From Lactobacillus sp. CBA3605 (GTDB lineage Bacteria; Bacillota; Bacilli; Lactobacillales; Lactobacillaceae), in NCBI RefSeq assembly GCF_002970915.1, contig NZ_CP027190.1, forward strand, positions 930,001-994,000: a DNA stretch of 64,000 nt, written 5' to 3'. Under the pieces are notes generated by a model that was not told where the DNA came from, ran no database searches, and saw nothing but the letters and a program-made list of their open reading frames with translations. The translations under genes and the position numbers were made by a program. This document shows, piece after piece, positions 26,949-36,707 of the stretch; the first letter of the stretch is position 1; every line of letters begins with the position of its first letter.

Positions 26949-29456
26949 ATGTCAAAAACAACTATTCCAACTCATATTAAAGTTCGAGGCGCCCATGTTA
27001 ACAATTTAAAAAATTTAGACATCGATATCCCTTTAAATTCATTCGTTGCCATTACCGGCCGTAGCGGTTCCGGTAAATCTTCACTCGCTATGGGTGTTTT
27101 GTATGCTGAAGGCGCCCGTCGCTACCTAAATGCACTCTCAACCTTTACTCGGCGCCGCATTAATCAAGTCGGCAAAGCTGCCGTAGATTCAGTGCAATAC
27201 TTGCCCTCAGCCCTAGCACTCCGTCAACGGCCCCAAGTCCCCGGCGTCCGTTCAACGGTCGGAACCATGTCTGAGAGCCTAAATATTTTACGGTTAGTCT
27301 TTTCTCGATTAGGATCACCAGTTTGTCCGAATGGTCACCGTTTAAAACCAACCTTACAAATTGCTGAAAATATGGGCCATCTCGTCTGCCCAGTCTGCCA
27401 GGCTCACTTTACGGCTTGGGGAGCGGAAGACTTTGCCTTTAATTCTAACGGCGCTTGTCCTACTTGCGGTGGCTTAGGTGAGGTGCGCCAGATTAATGCC
27501 GACTTATTAATTGCCGACCCAACTCAGACCATCCGTGAGGGAGCCGTGGCGGCTTGGCATTTGCCTGGACGTAATTTCATGCCAATTGTTGCCAATGCGA
27601 TTGGCATTCCGATTGATACGCCTTATCAAGACCTCAGTCCAGCTGACCAAGATAAAGTTTTACATGGGCCGAAACAAACCGTTGCCATCAACATTCCAAG
27701 TGCCAAAGGCAAAATCTTTCATATGGATAATGCTGTTTACGAAAATGCTTTTGCCGCCGTGGAAGACAGTCTAGCAACTAGTAAAAACGAACGCACAATT
27801 ACGCGTTTAAATCGTTTCTACACCTTTGCAACCTGTCCGGCCTGTCACGGGACCCGCTTTGATCCTAAATTAATGACACAACATCTAAACGGCCAGAACA
27901 TTGCGACCGTTAGTGCCATGACCGTCACTGACTTAAATCGCTTTGCGACCACCATCGTCGCTTGGCTGCCGGCCAACATGCATCAACTGGGCCAATCCTT
28001 AGTTGATGAACTCCTGCTGAGCTTACAACCGATGACCGATTTAGGCTTAGACTACCTTACCTTAGATCGACCAGGTGCGACCCTTTCTACTGGGGAACTC
28101 CAACGAATTCAGTTAGGCCGCACGTTGCGTAGCGCGACTACCGGGGTCCTTTATGTGTTAGATGAGCCCTCTGTCGGCCTGCATCCAGCCAATGTCAACG
28201 GGCTAATCAAAGCCTTTCGCACCTTAGTCCAACAGGGAAATTCTGTCGTTGTAGTGGATCACGATACCAGTATTATTGCAGCTGCCGACGACGTGATTGA
28301 GATTGGCCCGGGTGCCGGTAAGCATGGTGGCACTGTTATTGATCATGGTTCCGTTGATGAGATTAAACGCCAACCGACCTCCATGATTGCACCCTTCTTA
28401 ACTGGGACCGCAACGCTAAGAACCCGTCCAGTCTTAACCGACCAGGAACTCTGGCAGCAAGGACAATTAGCGATTGAAGTGGCGCATCGCTTCAATATCC
28501 AAGATGTAACCGCTCAACTACCTAAGAACCGCCTCACCACCATTACAGGCATGAGTGGTGCTGGCAAAACAACTTTAATTTTAGATAGTCTGATTCCAGC
28601 CATTCAGGCGGCTGCCCACCACCAACCCTTACCAAAACACGTCACCCAATTTGAAAGTGGTCAGCTACACCACGTGGTCACAGTGGATTCCGTCCCGGTT
28701 GGTAAAAACGTCCGCTCGACAGTCGCGACTTATACCACAATTTTAGATCAACTCCGACGCTTATTTGCAGCTACGCCCGCCGCGAAAGCCCAGGGATGGA
28801 CTGCTAGCCGCTTCTCTTACAATGTGGCAGCAGGTGCTTGTCCCACTTGTGGCGGTACTGGGCAAATTTCGTTAGACGTTCAATACCTACCAGATATTAC
28901 GGAAGTTTGCCCACAATGTCATGGTCGCCGCTATAATCAAGCCACTTTAGCAGTTGATTGGCATGGTAAAAATATTGCTGCAATCCTTGCTTTATCGGTT
29001 GATGAGGCGCTTCCTTTCTTTAAAGGTGAAACTAGTATTGAAAACACGTTGCAAATTCTCCAGGCGATGGGTTTGGGCTACTTACAATTAGGTGAGAGTA
29101 CCCCCGCTTTATCTGGTGGTGAGGCCCAACGTTTAAAATTGACCACTAAGATTGGTAAACGCCAAAATGGGACCTTGTTTGTCTTCGATGAGCCATCAGT
29201 CGGCCTGCATCCGTTAGATATTCAGCAACTCGTGCAAGTTTTTGACCAGCTCATTCAACAAGGCGCCACCGTCATTGCAATTGAGCATGACCTAGACGTC
29301 ATCGCTAATGCTGATTATGTGATTGATATGGGACCAGCTGGTGGGATTAACGGGGGTCAAATTGTCGCCACCGGAACCCCACAAGCAATTAGTGAAAATC
29401 CACATAGCATCACTGGCACTTATTTAAAAGAACACTTAGCCCTTTTTAAGGTTTGA
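26949..29456 (+). CDS. UvrA-like ABC ATPase (class II UvrA paralogue)
   Basis: 835 aa, shorter than UvrA (about 940). First half: Walker A GRSGSGKSS (about 33-41), zinc module CPVC..CPTC, signature LSTGELQRIQLGR, Walker B YVLDEPSVGLHP. Second half: Walker A GMSGAGKTT, zinc module CPTC..CPQC, signature LSGGEAQRLKL, Walker B VFDEPSVGLHP. Both halves are intact. Compared with UvrA the UvrB-binding region appears lost, as in the DrrC/UvrA2 branch linked to resistance to DNA-intercalating drugs. Whether it repairs DNA or protects against a drug is open. Monocistronic, own promoter; terminator at 29468-29517. Start ATG with AAAGGAAG 12 nt upstream. Confidence 0.87.
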   Translation: MSKTTIPTHIKVRGAHVNNLKNLDIDIPLNSFVAITGRSGSGKSSLAMGVLYAEGARRYLNALSTFTRRRINQVGKAAVDSVQYLPSALALRQRPQVPGVRSTVGTMSESLNILRLVFSRLGSPVCPNGHRLKPTLQIAENMGHLVCPVCQAHFTAWGAEDFAFNSNGACPTCGGLGEVRQINADLLIADPTQTIREGAVAAWHLPGRNFMPIVANAIGIPIDTPYQDLSPADQDKVLHGPKQTVAINIPSAKGKIFHMDNAVYENAFAAVEDSLATSKNERTITRLNRFYTFATCPACHGTRFDPKLMTQHLNGQNIATVSAMTVTDLNRFATTIVAWLPANMHQLGQSLVDELLLSLQPMTDLGLDYLTLDRPGATLSTGELQRIQLGRTLRSATTGVLYVLDEPSVGLHPANVNGLIKAFRTLVQQGNSVVVVDHDTSIIAAADDVIEIGPGAGKHGGTVIDHGSVDEIKRQPTSMIAPFLTGTATLRTRPVLTDQELWQQGQLAIEVAHRFNIQDVTAQLPKNRLTTITGMSGAGKTTLILDSLIPAIQAAAHHQPLPKHVTQFESGQLHHVVTVDSVPVGKNVRSTVATYTTILDQLRRLFAATPAAKAQGWTASRFSYNVAAGACPTCGGTGQISLDVQYLPDITEVCPQCHGRRYNQATLAVDWHGKNIAAILALSVDEALPFFKGETSIENTLQILQAMGLGYLQLGESTPALSGGEAQRLKLTTKIGKRQNGTLFVFDEPSVGLHPLDIQQLVQVFDQLIQQGATVIAIEHDLDVIANADYVIDMGPAGGINGGQIVATGTPQAISENPHSITGTYLKEHLALFKV

Positions 29457-29467
29457 TGACCGCTACC

Positions 29468-29517
29468 AAATCATCACTGCAAGAATTTTCTGAATTCTTG
29501 TAGTGATGATTTTTTTA
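29468..29517 (+). terminator. Terminator of the UvrA-like gene
   Basis: A 20-bp stem with one mismatch and an ATTTTCT loop region, ending in seven T. The core CAAGAATT..AATTCTTG reappears at 32002-32050. Confidence 0.92.
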
Positions 29518-29684
29518 TTGCCAAAATCTTTAACCGAAACAGAACATGCCTTAGTTTGGTACCTTAGTTAACTAGACTTATTCTTTTACCTTTTTCGCAG
29601 CTGAGATTAATATTTAATTTGAATTAGATTAAAATATGATGTATTTTTAAATCTAGTAAACAATTTGACACGGAGGCTGCGGAG

Positions 29685-30605
29685 ATGAAAAATATCACTC
29701 GAATTTTAACGTTAAAAAATGGCTATCACCTTTGGTCACATACGACTAACCTGGGCGGCAAAACTAAACTGCTTTGTCTCCATGGCGGTCCTGGTGATAC
29801 TCACGAAGTTTTTGAACGCTTCGGTCCGGAATTAGCGGCCTTAGATATTGAAGTGACGATGTACGACCAACTAGGTTCTTGGTATTCGGATACACCTGAT
29901 TGGGATGATCCCACCATTCGAGCAAACTTTCTCACCGAGACCTATTATTTAAAAGAAGTTGAAGAAGTCCGTCAACTGTTAGGCTACGATCGCTTCTTCC
30001 TAGCTGGACACTCTTGGGGTGGCATGCTGGCGATGACCTATGCCGCGCAACATCAGGCGCAGCTACAAGGTCTCATTATTATTAGTATGATTGATAATAT
30101 TCCAGATTATTTGACCCACATTCAAGCAATCCGTGCGGCCGAATTCTCACCGGCGGAGAATGCCTTCATGCTTGATATTGAGCACCGTGGACAATGGCAA
30201 AATCCACATTACCGCCATCTGATTGCTCAACTCTATCACGGTTACGTTAACCGCCGAACACCAGCGCAACTATCGCATCAGCTCGATATTCAGGCTAAGC
30301 CTGTCTATCACCATTTTCAGGGGGATAATGAATTCGTCGTGGTGGGAGATTTAGGGACTTGGGACTTTTCGGTGCAACTAAAGACCATCAAATTACCGAC
30401 ACTCCTATCATTTGCCGATCACGAAACCATGCCCTTAAGCACTGCCAAACGCATGCAACAAGCGATGCCCAATGCCCGCTTAGTTGTCACCCCGGCTAGC
30501 GGGCACAATCATATGGTTGATAATCCAACGGTCTTTTTTACAAATCTGAAAAATTATTTTCTAGATTTACGTCAAGACCAGTTTCACCCAACTAAGGAGG
30601 CCTAG
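29685..30605 (+). CDS. Proline iminopeptidase-family alpha/beta hydrolase
   Basis: Protein of 306 aa. It has the oxyanion motif HGGPGDTHE (about 34), the nucleophile elbow GHSWGGML (about 108-115), the acid DHETM (about 246) and the histidine in SGHNHMVDN (about 273), and the YDQLGSWYSD signature of prolyl aminopeptidases (PepIP). Such enzymes cleave N-terminal proline from small peptides inside the cell. The amino acid permease gene starts 3 bp after its end, so uptake and peptide processing are linked. Ribosome binding site GGAGGCTGCGGAG. Confidence 0.9.
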   Translation: MKNITRILTLKNGYHLWSHTTNLGGKTKLLCLHGGPGDTHEVFERFGPELAALDIEVTMYDQLGSWYSDTPDWDDPTIRANFLTETYYLKEVEEVRQLLGYDRFFLAGHSWGGMLAMTYAAQHQAQLQGLIIISMIDNIPDYLTHIQAIRAAEFSPAENAFMLDIEHRGQWQNPHYRHLIAQLYHGYVNRRTPAQLSHQLDIQAKPVYHHFQGDNEFVVVGDLGTWDFSVQLKTIKLPTLLSFADHETMPLSTAKRMQQAMPNARLVVTPASGHNHMVDNPTVFFTNLKNYFLDLRQDQFHPTKEA

Positions 30606-30608
30606 TCG

Positions 30609-31976
30609 ATGGCTGTTAATCACGTTCCTAGTAACCACTCCGCTAATTTAAGCGATTTTGGCTATCATCAAGAGCTCGACCGCACTTTATCCGTCAAAGA
30701 TTTAGTCATTTATGGCTTAATCTTCATGGTACCGATTGCCCCCATGGGGATTTACGGCTCAGTCATCGCAGCTTCACGAGGCATGATTGCCTTAACCTAT
30801 GCCATCGGAATGGTCGCGATGTTTTTCACTGCATTAAGTTATGGACAATTGTCGCAAGCCTTTCCAGTTGCCGGTTCCGTGTACACCTATGCAAAGTTAG
30901 GGCTCAATCAACTCGTGGGATTTCTATCCGGCTGGATGATTATTTTAGACTATATTTTTGTGCCAGCATTGCTTTACATTATCGCAGCTAATTCGCTAAA
31001 ATCACTGTTACCCGCAGTGCCAACTTGGATCTGGTTGCTCGTCTTTATTGCCATCAATACGCTGATCAATGTCCGTGGAATTGAATTTACAGCCATCGCC
31101 AATCGAATCTTTCTGGTCGGTGAGTTAATCGTGCTAGCCTTTTTTGTTGGCTTGGGTATTTACGGCCTATTACATGGGGTCGGTAACGGCTTCACCCTAA
31201 AACCGTTCTATGATGCACGACAATTCAACCTGAACTTTGTCATGACCGCAACTTCAGTGGCCGTCCTCAGTTTTTTAGGTTTTGATGGTATTAGTACCTT
31301 AGCCGAAGAAACGACCGGCGGCAACCGGGCCGTTGGACGTGGCATCATGTGGTCACTCATGTTGGTCGGCGTCTTATTTATCGGTCAAACATATCTAGCG
31401 GCATTAATCGTGCCAAACTGGCACACTTTTAGTAATCTCAATACGGCTTTTTATGTAGTAGCAGGTAAAGTGGGCGGTCCCTTTCTCACCAACCTCACAA
31501 CGATTGCGACAATTCTATCATGGGGTTTTGCGAACGCTTTAGCAGCCCAAGCGGCCATCTCACGAATTTTGTTTGGGATGTCGCGGGATCATAATCTCCC
31601 CGCAGTTTTAGCCAAAATCCACCCCAAATACAAGACGCCCTATGTCAGCACCCTACTAGTGGCCGGTATTTCTTTGATTGTCGGACTTAGCTTCATGAAT
31701 AATAGTTCGGTATTATCAGAAATCGTTAACTGCGGTGCTTTGACGGCCTTTTTAGTCATTCACGTTGCCGTTATTAATCATTTTCTGATTAAGGGGCATT
31801 CTCATGATTACTGGCATCATCTGCTCGTGCCGGTCATCGGGTTTATAATTATTTTATTCGTCATGCTCAATCTTAATCTGCTCGCTAAACTCATCGGTGC
31901 CATTTGGCTCGTGATTGGCTTAAGTTATTATGGTGGCTTACGGCTCACTCAGCATCATACTGAAATGAAACTATAA
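30609..31976 (+). CDS. APC family amino acid permease
   Basis: Protein of 455 aa with 12 predicted helices. Opening DRTLSVKDLVIYGLIFMVPIAPMGIYG and SFLGFDGISTLAEET fit the APC superfamily: the PMGIYG helix break is the GSG-type substrate site and the FDGISTLAEE segment is helix 6. Proton-coupled uptake of amino acids or amines. It is the second gene of a two-gene unit with the peptidase, with AAGGAGGCC upstream of its ATG. Confidence 0.9.
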   Translation: MAVNHVPSNHSANLSDFGYHQELDRTLSVKDLVIYGLIFMVPIAPMGIYGSVIAASRGMIALTYAIGMVAMFFTALSYGQLSQAFPVAGSVYTYAKLGLNQLVGFLSGWMIILDYIFVPALLYIIAANSLKSLLPAVPTWIWLLVFIAINTLINVRGIEFTAIANRIFLVGELIVLAFFVGLGIYGLLHGVGNGFTLKPFYDARQFNLNFVMTATSVAVLSFLGFDGISTLAEETTGGNRAVGRGIMWSLMLVGVLFIGQTYLAALIVPNWHTFSNLNTAFYVVAGKVGGPFLTNLTTIATILSWGFANALAAQAAISRILFGMSRDHNLPAVLAKIHPKYKTPYVSTLLVAGISLIVGLSFMNNSSVLSEIVNCGALTAFLVIHVAVINHFLIKGHSHDYWHHLLVPVIGFIIILFVMLNLNLLAKLIGAIWLVIGLSYYGGLRLTQHHTEMKL

Positions 31977-32001
31977 TGTGATTGCGACGGTAATTTGGGT
32001 A

Positions 32002-32050
32002 AAAAATACTCACCGCAAGAATTTTGTGAATTCTTGCGGTGAGTATTTTT
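32002..32050. terminator. Bidirectional terminator between the permease and MFS genes
   Basis: AAAATACTCACCGCAAGAATT pairs perfectly with its complement around a TTGTG loop; A run on the left and T run on the right serve both converging genes. Confidence 0.92.
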
Positions 32051-32073
32051 CGTCGTTTAATTATGACAGTTAA

Positions 32074-33330
32074 CTAACTTTTTGGGGTTGGTTGTTGACT
32101 CAGATATGGCAAAGCCATGAAGATGACTAACCCAATTAGGAATAAAATACTTAACGAGGCCGCACCAACTGTCGATTTACCAGTCATCTGCGTCACAATT
32201 CCTACCAAGACCGGGCCCATAACTGCGGAGAATTTACCTAGAATATTATAAAAGCCAAAGAATTCGCTTCCTGACTGTTTCGGAATTAAGCGCCCAAAGT
32301 ACGACCGGCTCAAGGCCTGAATACCACCTTGACTAGTCCCCACTAAGACGGCCAAAATCCAGAAATCAGTCGCGGTTGAGAGTCGCAAAGCATAGAGACA
32401 AATACCAAAATAAATGATGATACCAATTAAGATTCCTGTCCGCGTCGACGTTTTGCGGGCTAACCACCCATACAAAATAGAAAATGGAAACGCGACTAAT
32501 TGAACAACTAGTAAAACCAGCATTAAAGTGGTCGTGGTAATCCCCATATCCATCCCGATGGACGTCGCCATCGTAAAGATCGTATCTACGCCATCAATAT
32601 AGAAGAAATACGCCACTAAAAACCAAGCGGCTGCCCGATATTTCTTAATGTGCTTCAAGGTTGACCAGACTCGCTTAAAGCTAGCTGCCACTGGATGCGC
32701 ATTCGCTTTTAACGCATAGACTTGATGGACATTTTTTAATAATGGAATATAAAAGATGATCCACCAAGCGGCAGCTAAAGCAAAACTCCAACGAGCCACA
32801 CCATAGCTTGATAACTGTCCAAACCCATTAGTCAATTGTAAGACCAAAAATAGGATAAAAGCCAAGACGCCGCCCAGATAGCCAAAACCATAACCATAAG
32901 CGGATAAGCGATCCATCTGATCATTAGGCGCCACATCCGTTAAAAAACTATCGTAAAACAAATTACCACCAGAATACCCAATAATCGATAAGATATAAAT
33001 TCCCAATAACCATTGCCAGGCGCCAGTCGGCATGACACTCAACCCCAAGGTCATAAGCATCCCGACCATTGAAAAAATATTCAGTAATCGTTTTTTAGCT
33101 TTAGGATAGTCTGCCAAAGCACCGAGCACGGGCGCTAAAATGGAGACTAACAACGTGCCAAGACTATTCGCATAACCCCAATAGGCAGTTGCATTAGCTG
33201 GGGTAACGCCACTACTTTGGGCCACCGCTTTAAAATAAACCGGCAACACCGCCGTCGTCACAATAATCCCATAGCCCGAGTTGGCCCAATCATAAAAAAT
33301 CCAACTCCACTGCTGCTTATTAAACTTCAT
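32074..33330 (-). CDS. MFS transporter of the UMF1/Atg22-like family
   Basis: Protein of 418 aa, 12 helices. It opens MKFNKQQWSWIFYDWANSGYGIIVTTAVLPVYFK, the YDWANS start of UMF1 proteins, and has a DYPKAKKRLL loop at the position of motif A (about 79-88). These are importers or effluxers of amino acids and unknown metabolites. Start ATG 33328-33330 follows AAGGAGGGC; the frame overlaps the end of the phosphodiesterase gene by eleven bases, so the two are cotranslated. A frame extension by eight codons is not supported. Confidence 0.85.
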   Translation of the reverse strand: MKFNKQQWSWIFYDWANSGYGIIVTTAVLPVYFKAVAQSSGVTPANATAYWGYANSLGTLLVSILAPVLGALADYPKAKKRLLNIFSMVGMLMTLGLSVMPTGAWQWLLGIYILSIIGYSGGNLFYDSFLTDVAPNDQMDRLSAYGYGFGYLGGVLAFILFLVLQLTNGFGQLSSYGVARWSFALAAAWWIIFYIPLLKNVHQVYALKANAHPVAASFKRVWSTLKHIKKYRAAAWFLVAYFFYIDGVDTIFTMATSIGMDMGITTTTLMLVLLVVQLVAFPFSILYGWLARKTSTRTGILIGIIIYFGICLYALRLSTATDFWILAVLVGTSQGGIQALSRSYFGRLIPKQSGSEFFGFYNILGKFSAVMGPVLVGIVTQMTGKSTVGAASLSILFLIGLVIFMALPYLSQQPTPKS

Positions 33331-34627
33331 CCAAGCCCTCCTTAAAAATGCCATCTAAGCATTTACCAGGGAGCGACTCGTTAAAATGTAGCCCTAATAA
33401 CCGGGCAAACGTCGGCGCCTCATCAACTAAGTTCGCTTGTTCAATTGTCACCCCAGCCTTAACCGCTGGACCGTTCAACACCAAAGTTGTTTGATAATCA
33501 GGCTTCGTTGGGTCATACCCATGAACACCATGATAGCGATCTGGTTGACCTAACGTCGCCGGATGGACTGGTTCAACCACGGCTGGGCGGCGGCTCTCAT
33601 CCGTAAAGTAATACCCAGCTTCAGCTTCCAACATAAAGGTACACGTGGGATCAGCCCCACGTTGCGCAGCTTGTTCGCCGTTAATAATCGATTCTACGCC
33701 GGTGACTTGACTAATTAAATCTTTTAACTGCGCCAAATCATCAAAATCGCGCGTATAAATATAGGTAGCCCCATCAGCGGTCTTCGCCATGACGGACCAA
33801 TCATCTTCAAACGTCTGGTCAGGACGCGGTGTTAGCCATCCCTGTTGCGCAAATAACGTATTTAAGTGAATCATATGATCAACATTAATCTGATAATGGT
33901 CCCCTAAAATTGCAAAATTCGTATCCGCAAACGTGCCCGCAGCCTTAGTTGCTTGAATTAATTGACCAACGTGGGCATCTAACCGCTGTAAGGCCGCCAT
34001 GGCTTCCTTGGAACGGACCCCATAGCGATGTCGCATACTATCCATATCGACTAAATGAATTAACGTCAGATTCGGCCGCTTATGTGTAATCGTATCTACT
34101 GCACATGCCGTAATAAACTCATCAAGTTGGGGCTGTTTAATCCCATTCCGTAAATGTCCATAACGATGGTTCATTTGTAATAAAAATAATGGTGAACTAG
34201 CTTTTAAAGAAACTAAAACTTGGTTCGTCCAGATACGATTGGGAAAAATCTCCGCTAAATTGTATGTAATTTTACTACCAGCCGTCACTGGCCATAAAAA
34301 AGCGGCCGTGGTCAGCTTTTTTTGTCGCGCTAAGTCATACAAAGTCGGGACCTTCACATCTTTTTGATACCAATACCAGTCTGGTGACCGCCTTTGTGGT
34401 TGTAACTTGGTGTTGTTCACAATCCCATGTGTGCTTGGATATTGACCCGTAATAATCGTCGTATGTGATGGATAGGTCAACGTGGGATAAATTCCCGTCA
34501 CGGATTTAACCCAAGCGCCACCCGTCATTAATTGATTGAGAACTGGTAATTCTGCTTGATGCTCGCGGAGGTCGCGAAAGCCCAACGCATCTAACGAGAT
34601 TACCACTAAATGCTGATTTGTTGCCAT
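33320..34627 (-). CDS. Alkaline phosphatase-superfamily phosphodiesterase (NPP-like)
   Basis: Protein of 435 aa. Metal and nucleophile residues of the nucleotide pyrophosphatase/phosphodiesterase family: D in ISLDALGFRDL, T nucleophile in YPTLTYPSHTTIITG, D and H in HLVDMDSMRHRYG, D-H in ILGDHYQ, and the final H in GVHGYDP. No signal peptide is seen, so it acts in the cytoplasm on nucleotide or lipid phosphodiesters. First gene of a pair with the UMF1-like transporter, which may move its product. ATG after AAAGGGGCGG. Confidence 0.88.
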   Translation of the reverse strand: MATNQHLVVISLDALGFRDLREHQAELPVLNQLMTGGAWVKSVTGIYPTLTYPSHTTIITGQYPSTHGIVNNTKLQPQRRSPDWYWYQKDVKVPTLYDLARQKKLTTAAFLWPVTAGSKITYNLAEIFPNRIWTNQVLVSLKASSPLFLLQMNHRYGHLRNGIKQPQLDEFITACAVDTITHKRPNLTLIHLVDMDSMRHRYGVRSKEAMAALQRLDAHVGQLIQATKAAGTFADTNFAILGDHYQINVDHMIHLNTLFAQQGWLTPRPDQTFEDDWSVMAKTADGATYIYTRDFDDLAQLKDLISQVTGVESIINGEQAAQRGADPTCTFMLEAEAGYYFTDESRRPAVVEPVHPATLGQPDRYHGVHGYDPTKPDYQTTLVLNGPAVKAGVTIEQANLVDEAPTFARLLGLHFNESLPGKCLDGIFKEGLDEV

Positions 34628-34770
34628 GTTTACCGCCCCTTTGTAACGTTTTAATACTTGAAATTATACCGCAGAATGGCCACCAGTGTCAGCCAATTCT
34701 AAGCCAAACCGCACTTAACTAAGCAAAAGGTGACGCCTTAGCCACCGCCAATAGCAGCTCTTTTTGCAAC

Positions 34771-34798
34771 AAAAAAGCGTTTGGTGCAGTCCAAACGC
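34771..34798 (-). terminator. Terminator of the 276-aa esterase gene
   Basis: GCGTTTGG (34777-34784) pairs with CCAAACGC (34791-34798); on the minus strand six T follow. Confidence 0.85.
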
Positions 34799-34810
34799 CA
34801 GTTACTTCGT

Positions 34811-35641
34811 TTAAATTTCGTCTGCTAAAAAGCCTTGTCGCTGTAACCATCGCACTGCCAATGGCACCCAATGGGCGGCTTGATCATCTAAATATTTCGC
34901 CTTGTGCGGTTTTTTCGTCACGTGGTTCGCTAAGGCCAGACCATGAATGCCGCTGCCAAAAAGATGGTACTCAGTGGAAACGCCTGCCTGTAACAATGCT
35001 TGGACATACTGAATTGAATTTAGCGCTGGGACCAACGCATCCGTGGCCGTTTGCCAGACAAAGGCCGGCTTCGTGGCCGCCGTAACTAACTTTTGTGCGG
35101 CCCACAAGGTTTGATCCGGCGTTATTTTTTGGCGATCAGCCGCCGTTGCTGGAAAGCCAGCCGTCAAATCAATCACCGGATATCCTAGAATCACCGCCGC
35201 ATGGTGCCCCGCATATTGATCTAACTGATAGTGCGCTCGTAAGGTTGGCGTTGTCGCCACCCCATTGAATGCCGCTACCACCTGACCGCCCGCTGAAAAT
35301 CCCGTTAAAATAATTCGCTCAGGATCAACATGGTGGGCTTGGGCCTGACTAGTTACCCAGGCAATCGTCTGGGCAACTTGCTGTAACGCCCGCGGATAAA
35401 CGGCCGTCGTCGCCGTTGCTAATTGATACTCTAAAATAACCGTATGCATGCCTTCCGCCATAAATCGCGTGGCAATTGGGGCCTCCTCACGTCCCGAATG
35501 AAACGTAAAGCCACCGCCGGGACAAATAATCATCACCGGATATGCCACCGATGTGTCAAAATCAGTAATTTGGTCTAGCCAAGTTGCCGTCACTTGAAAT
35601 GGCTGACCATCACTCATTAAAGTGTGTTGTTCGACTTGCAT
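34811..35641 (-). CDS. Alpha/beta hydrolase (esterase, BD-FAE/Est-like)
   Basis: Protein of 276 aa without signal peptide. The oxyanion motif is MIICPGGGFTFHSGREE (about 36-50), the nucleophile elbow GFSAGGQVV (about 115), D in ATDALVP, H in GSGIHGL (about 246). This is the HGGG-less PGGG variety of acetyl-esterases found with plant cell-wall utilisation and GntR control. Divergent from the GntR gene across a 160-bp region carrying GntR boxes, so regulated by it. Start has GGAGGG. Confidence 0.85.
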   Translation of the reverse strand: MQVEQHTLMSDGQPFQVTATWLDQITDFDTSVAYPVMIICPGGGFTFHSGREEAPIATRFMAEGMHTVILEYQLATATTAVYPRALQQVAQTIAWVTSQAQAHHVDPERIILTGFSAGGQVVAAFNGVATTPTLRAHYQLDQYAGHHAAVILGYPVIDLTAGFPATAADRQKITPDQTLWAAQKLVTAATKPAFVWQTATDALVPALNSIQYVQALLQAGVSTEYHLFGSGIHGLALANHVTKKPHKAKYLDDQAAHWVPLAVRWLQRQGFLADEI

Positions 35642-35707
35642 CTTTTTCCCTCCTAGTCTTGATTACGCTTACATTATAATAACAACTTTAACCAGCTGTC
35701 AATTTTT

Positions 35708-35745
35708 GTTCGAATAAATATTTAAATTTGTTCGGATATTTATTT
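35708..35745. promoter_or_regulatory. GntR operator region between esterase and gntR-like gene
   Basis: Two spaced boxes, GTTCGAATAAATATT (35708-35722) and GTTCGGATATTTATTT (35730-35745), lie between the divergent genes. The first recurs exactly at 36661-36675. The 5' parts are direct repeats with 22-bp period; the second halves (AATAAATAT/ATATTTATT) are also inverted. The -10 TATAAT of the gntR-like gene is at 35764-35769. Confidence 0.7.
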
Positions 35746-35803
35746 AAAAAAGCTTATTTTTTGTTATAATGAAACTAATAATTAACTTCATGAAGGTGAC
35801 ATT

Positions 35804-36526
35804 TTGACTAAAAATACTTTTGAAACAATCTATCAAACATTGAAAGACCGCATTTTACAAGGAACCTATAGCATTAAAATGCGACTCCCCATCGAAGACG
35901 ACTTAATCGCCGAATTCGATAGTAGTCGCTACGCCGTCCGTAAAGCAATCAAAAAACTTGCCGACGAAGGCCTGGTTTATAGCGTCAAAGGACGCGGCGT
36001 TGTTTTATTAGAACATACCTCTCAAACGCAACAGTTCAATCTTAGCTTAGGAAAATTAACCGGCATTCAGGCTATCAATGCCGACCGGCACTTAGACTAT
36101 CAAACCAAATTAGTGAGCTTCAAACAAATCATCGTTGATCAAACACTAAGCCGGCAGACCGCTTTTGAAGTTGGCATTCCCGTCTATGCCATTCAACGGG
36201 TTCGTCAATTCAACGGGACCGCCGCCGTCATTGACTTGAACTATTTCAATGCGCAACTAACCCCCGGGATTACCGCTGAAATTGCGCAAGCTTCCATCTA
36301 TGACTACTTACAAAACGAGTTAAAAATCAAAATTGCCGTCGTTAAGCGCATGTTGCGCGTCGATACAGCGCTGGCTATTGATTTTGACCAACTGGCCTTA
36401 GGGACCAATAATTGTATTGGCAATATGATTAGCATCGGGTTTAACGATGCCGGTCGTCAATTTGAATATACGGAATCACATTTTATTCCAAACGAATTTG
36501 TTTTCACTCAACTCATTCGTAATTAA
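35804..36526 (+). CDS. GntR family regulator, HutC-type
   Basis: Protein of 240 aa. Residues about 10-75: a winged HTH (TIYQTLKDRILQGTYSIKMRLPIEDDLIAEF..SRYAVRKAIKKLADEGLVYSVKGRGVVLL) typical of GntR. Residues 85-240: UTRA ligand domain (LSRQTAFEVGIPVYAIQRVR..FTESHFIPNEFVF end). The start is TTG with GAAGGTGAC 5-8 nt before. It likely represses the divergent esterase and itself, and a third box implies a distant target at 36.7 kb. Ligand unknown, possibly a sugar derivative. Confidence 0.88.
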   Translation: MTKNTFETIYQTLKDRILQGTYSIKMRLPIEDDLIAEFDSSRYAVRKAIKKLADEGLVYSVKGRGVVLLEHTSQTQQFNLSLGKLTGIQAINADRHLDYQTKLVSFKQIIVDQTLSRQTAFEVGIPVYAIQRVRQFNGTAAVIDLNYFNAQLTPGITAEIAQASIYDYLQNELKIKIAVVKRMLRVDTALAIDFDQLALGTNNCIGNMISIGFNDAGRQFEYTESHFIPNEFVFTQLIRN

Positions 36527-36545
36527 ACTTTACCAACAGTTTCAG

Positions 36546-36579
36546 GCTAAGTCGCCATTTAAGCGACTTAGCTTTTTTT
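36546..36579 (+). terminator. Terminator of the gntR-like gene
   Basis: GCTAAGTCGC pairs with GCGACTTAGC and seven T follow. Confidence 0.9.
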
Positions 36580-36660
36580 GCGTCAAACCGGGCTATTTCA
36601 CGCCCACTTGATGGACCATAACAAATCAGCGCAATTGATTCCCATTATTTATGACGATAT

Positions 36661-36701
36661 GTTCGAATAAATATTGACTATTTGGTTTAACCAGCTATAA
36701 T
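36661..36701 (+). promoter_or_regulatory. GntR-boxed promoter of a short transcript
   Basis: GTTCGAATAAATATT (36661-36675) overlaps TTGACT (36674-36679); 16 bp later stands TATAAT (36696-36701). A near-consensus promoter with a perfect operator copy in front of a short transcribed region. Confidence 0.7.
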
Positions 36702-36707
36702 TATTAT

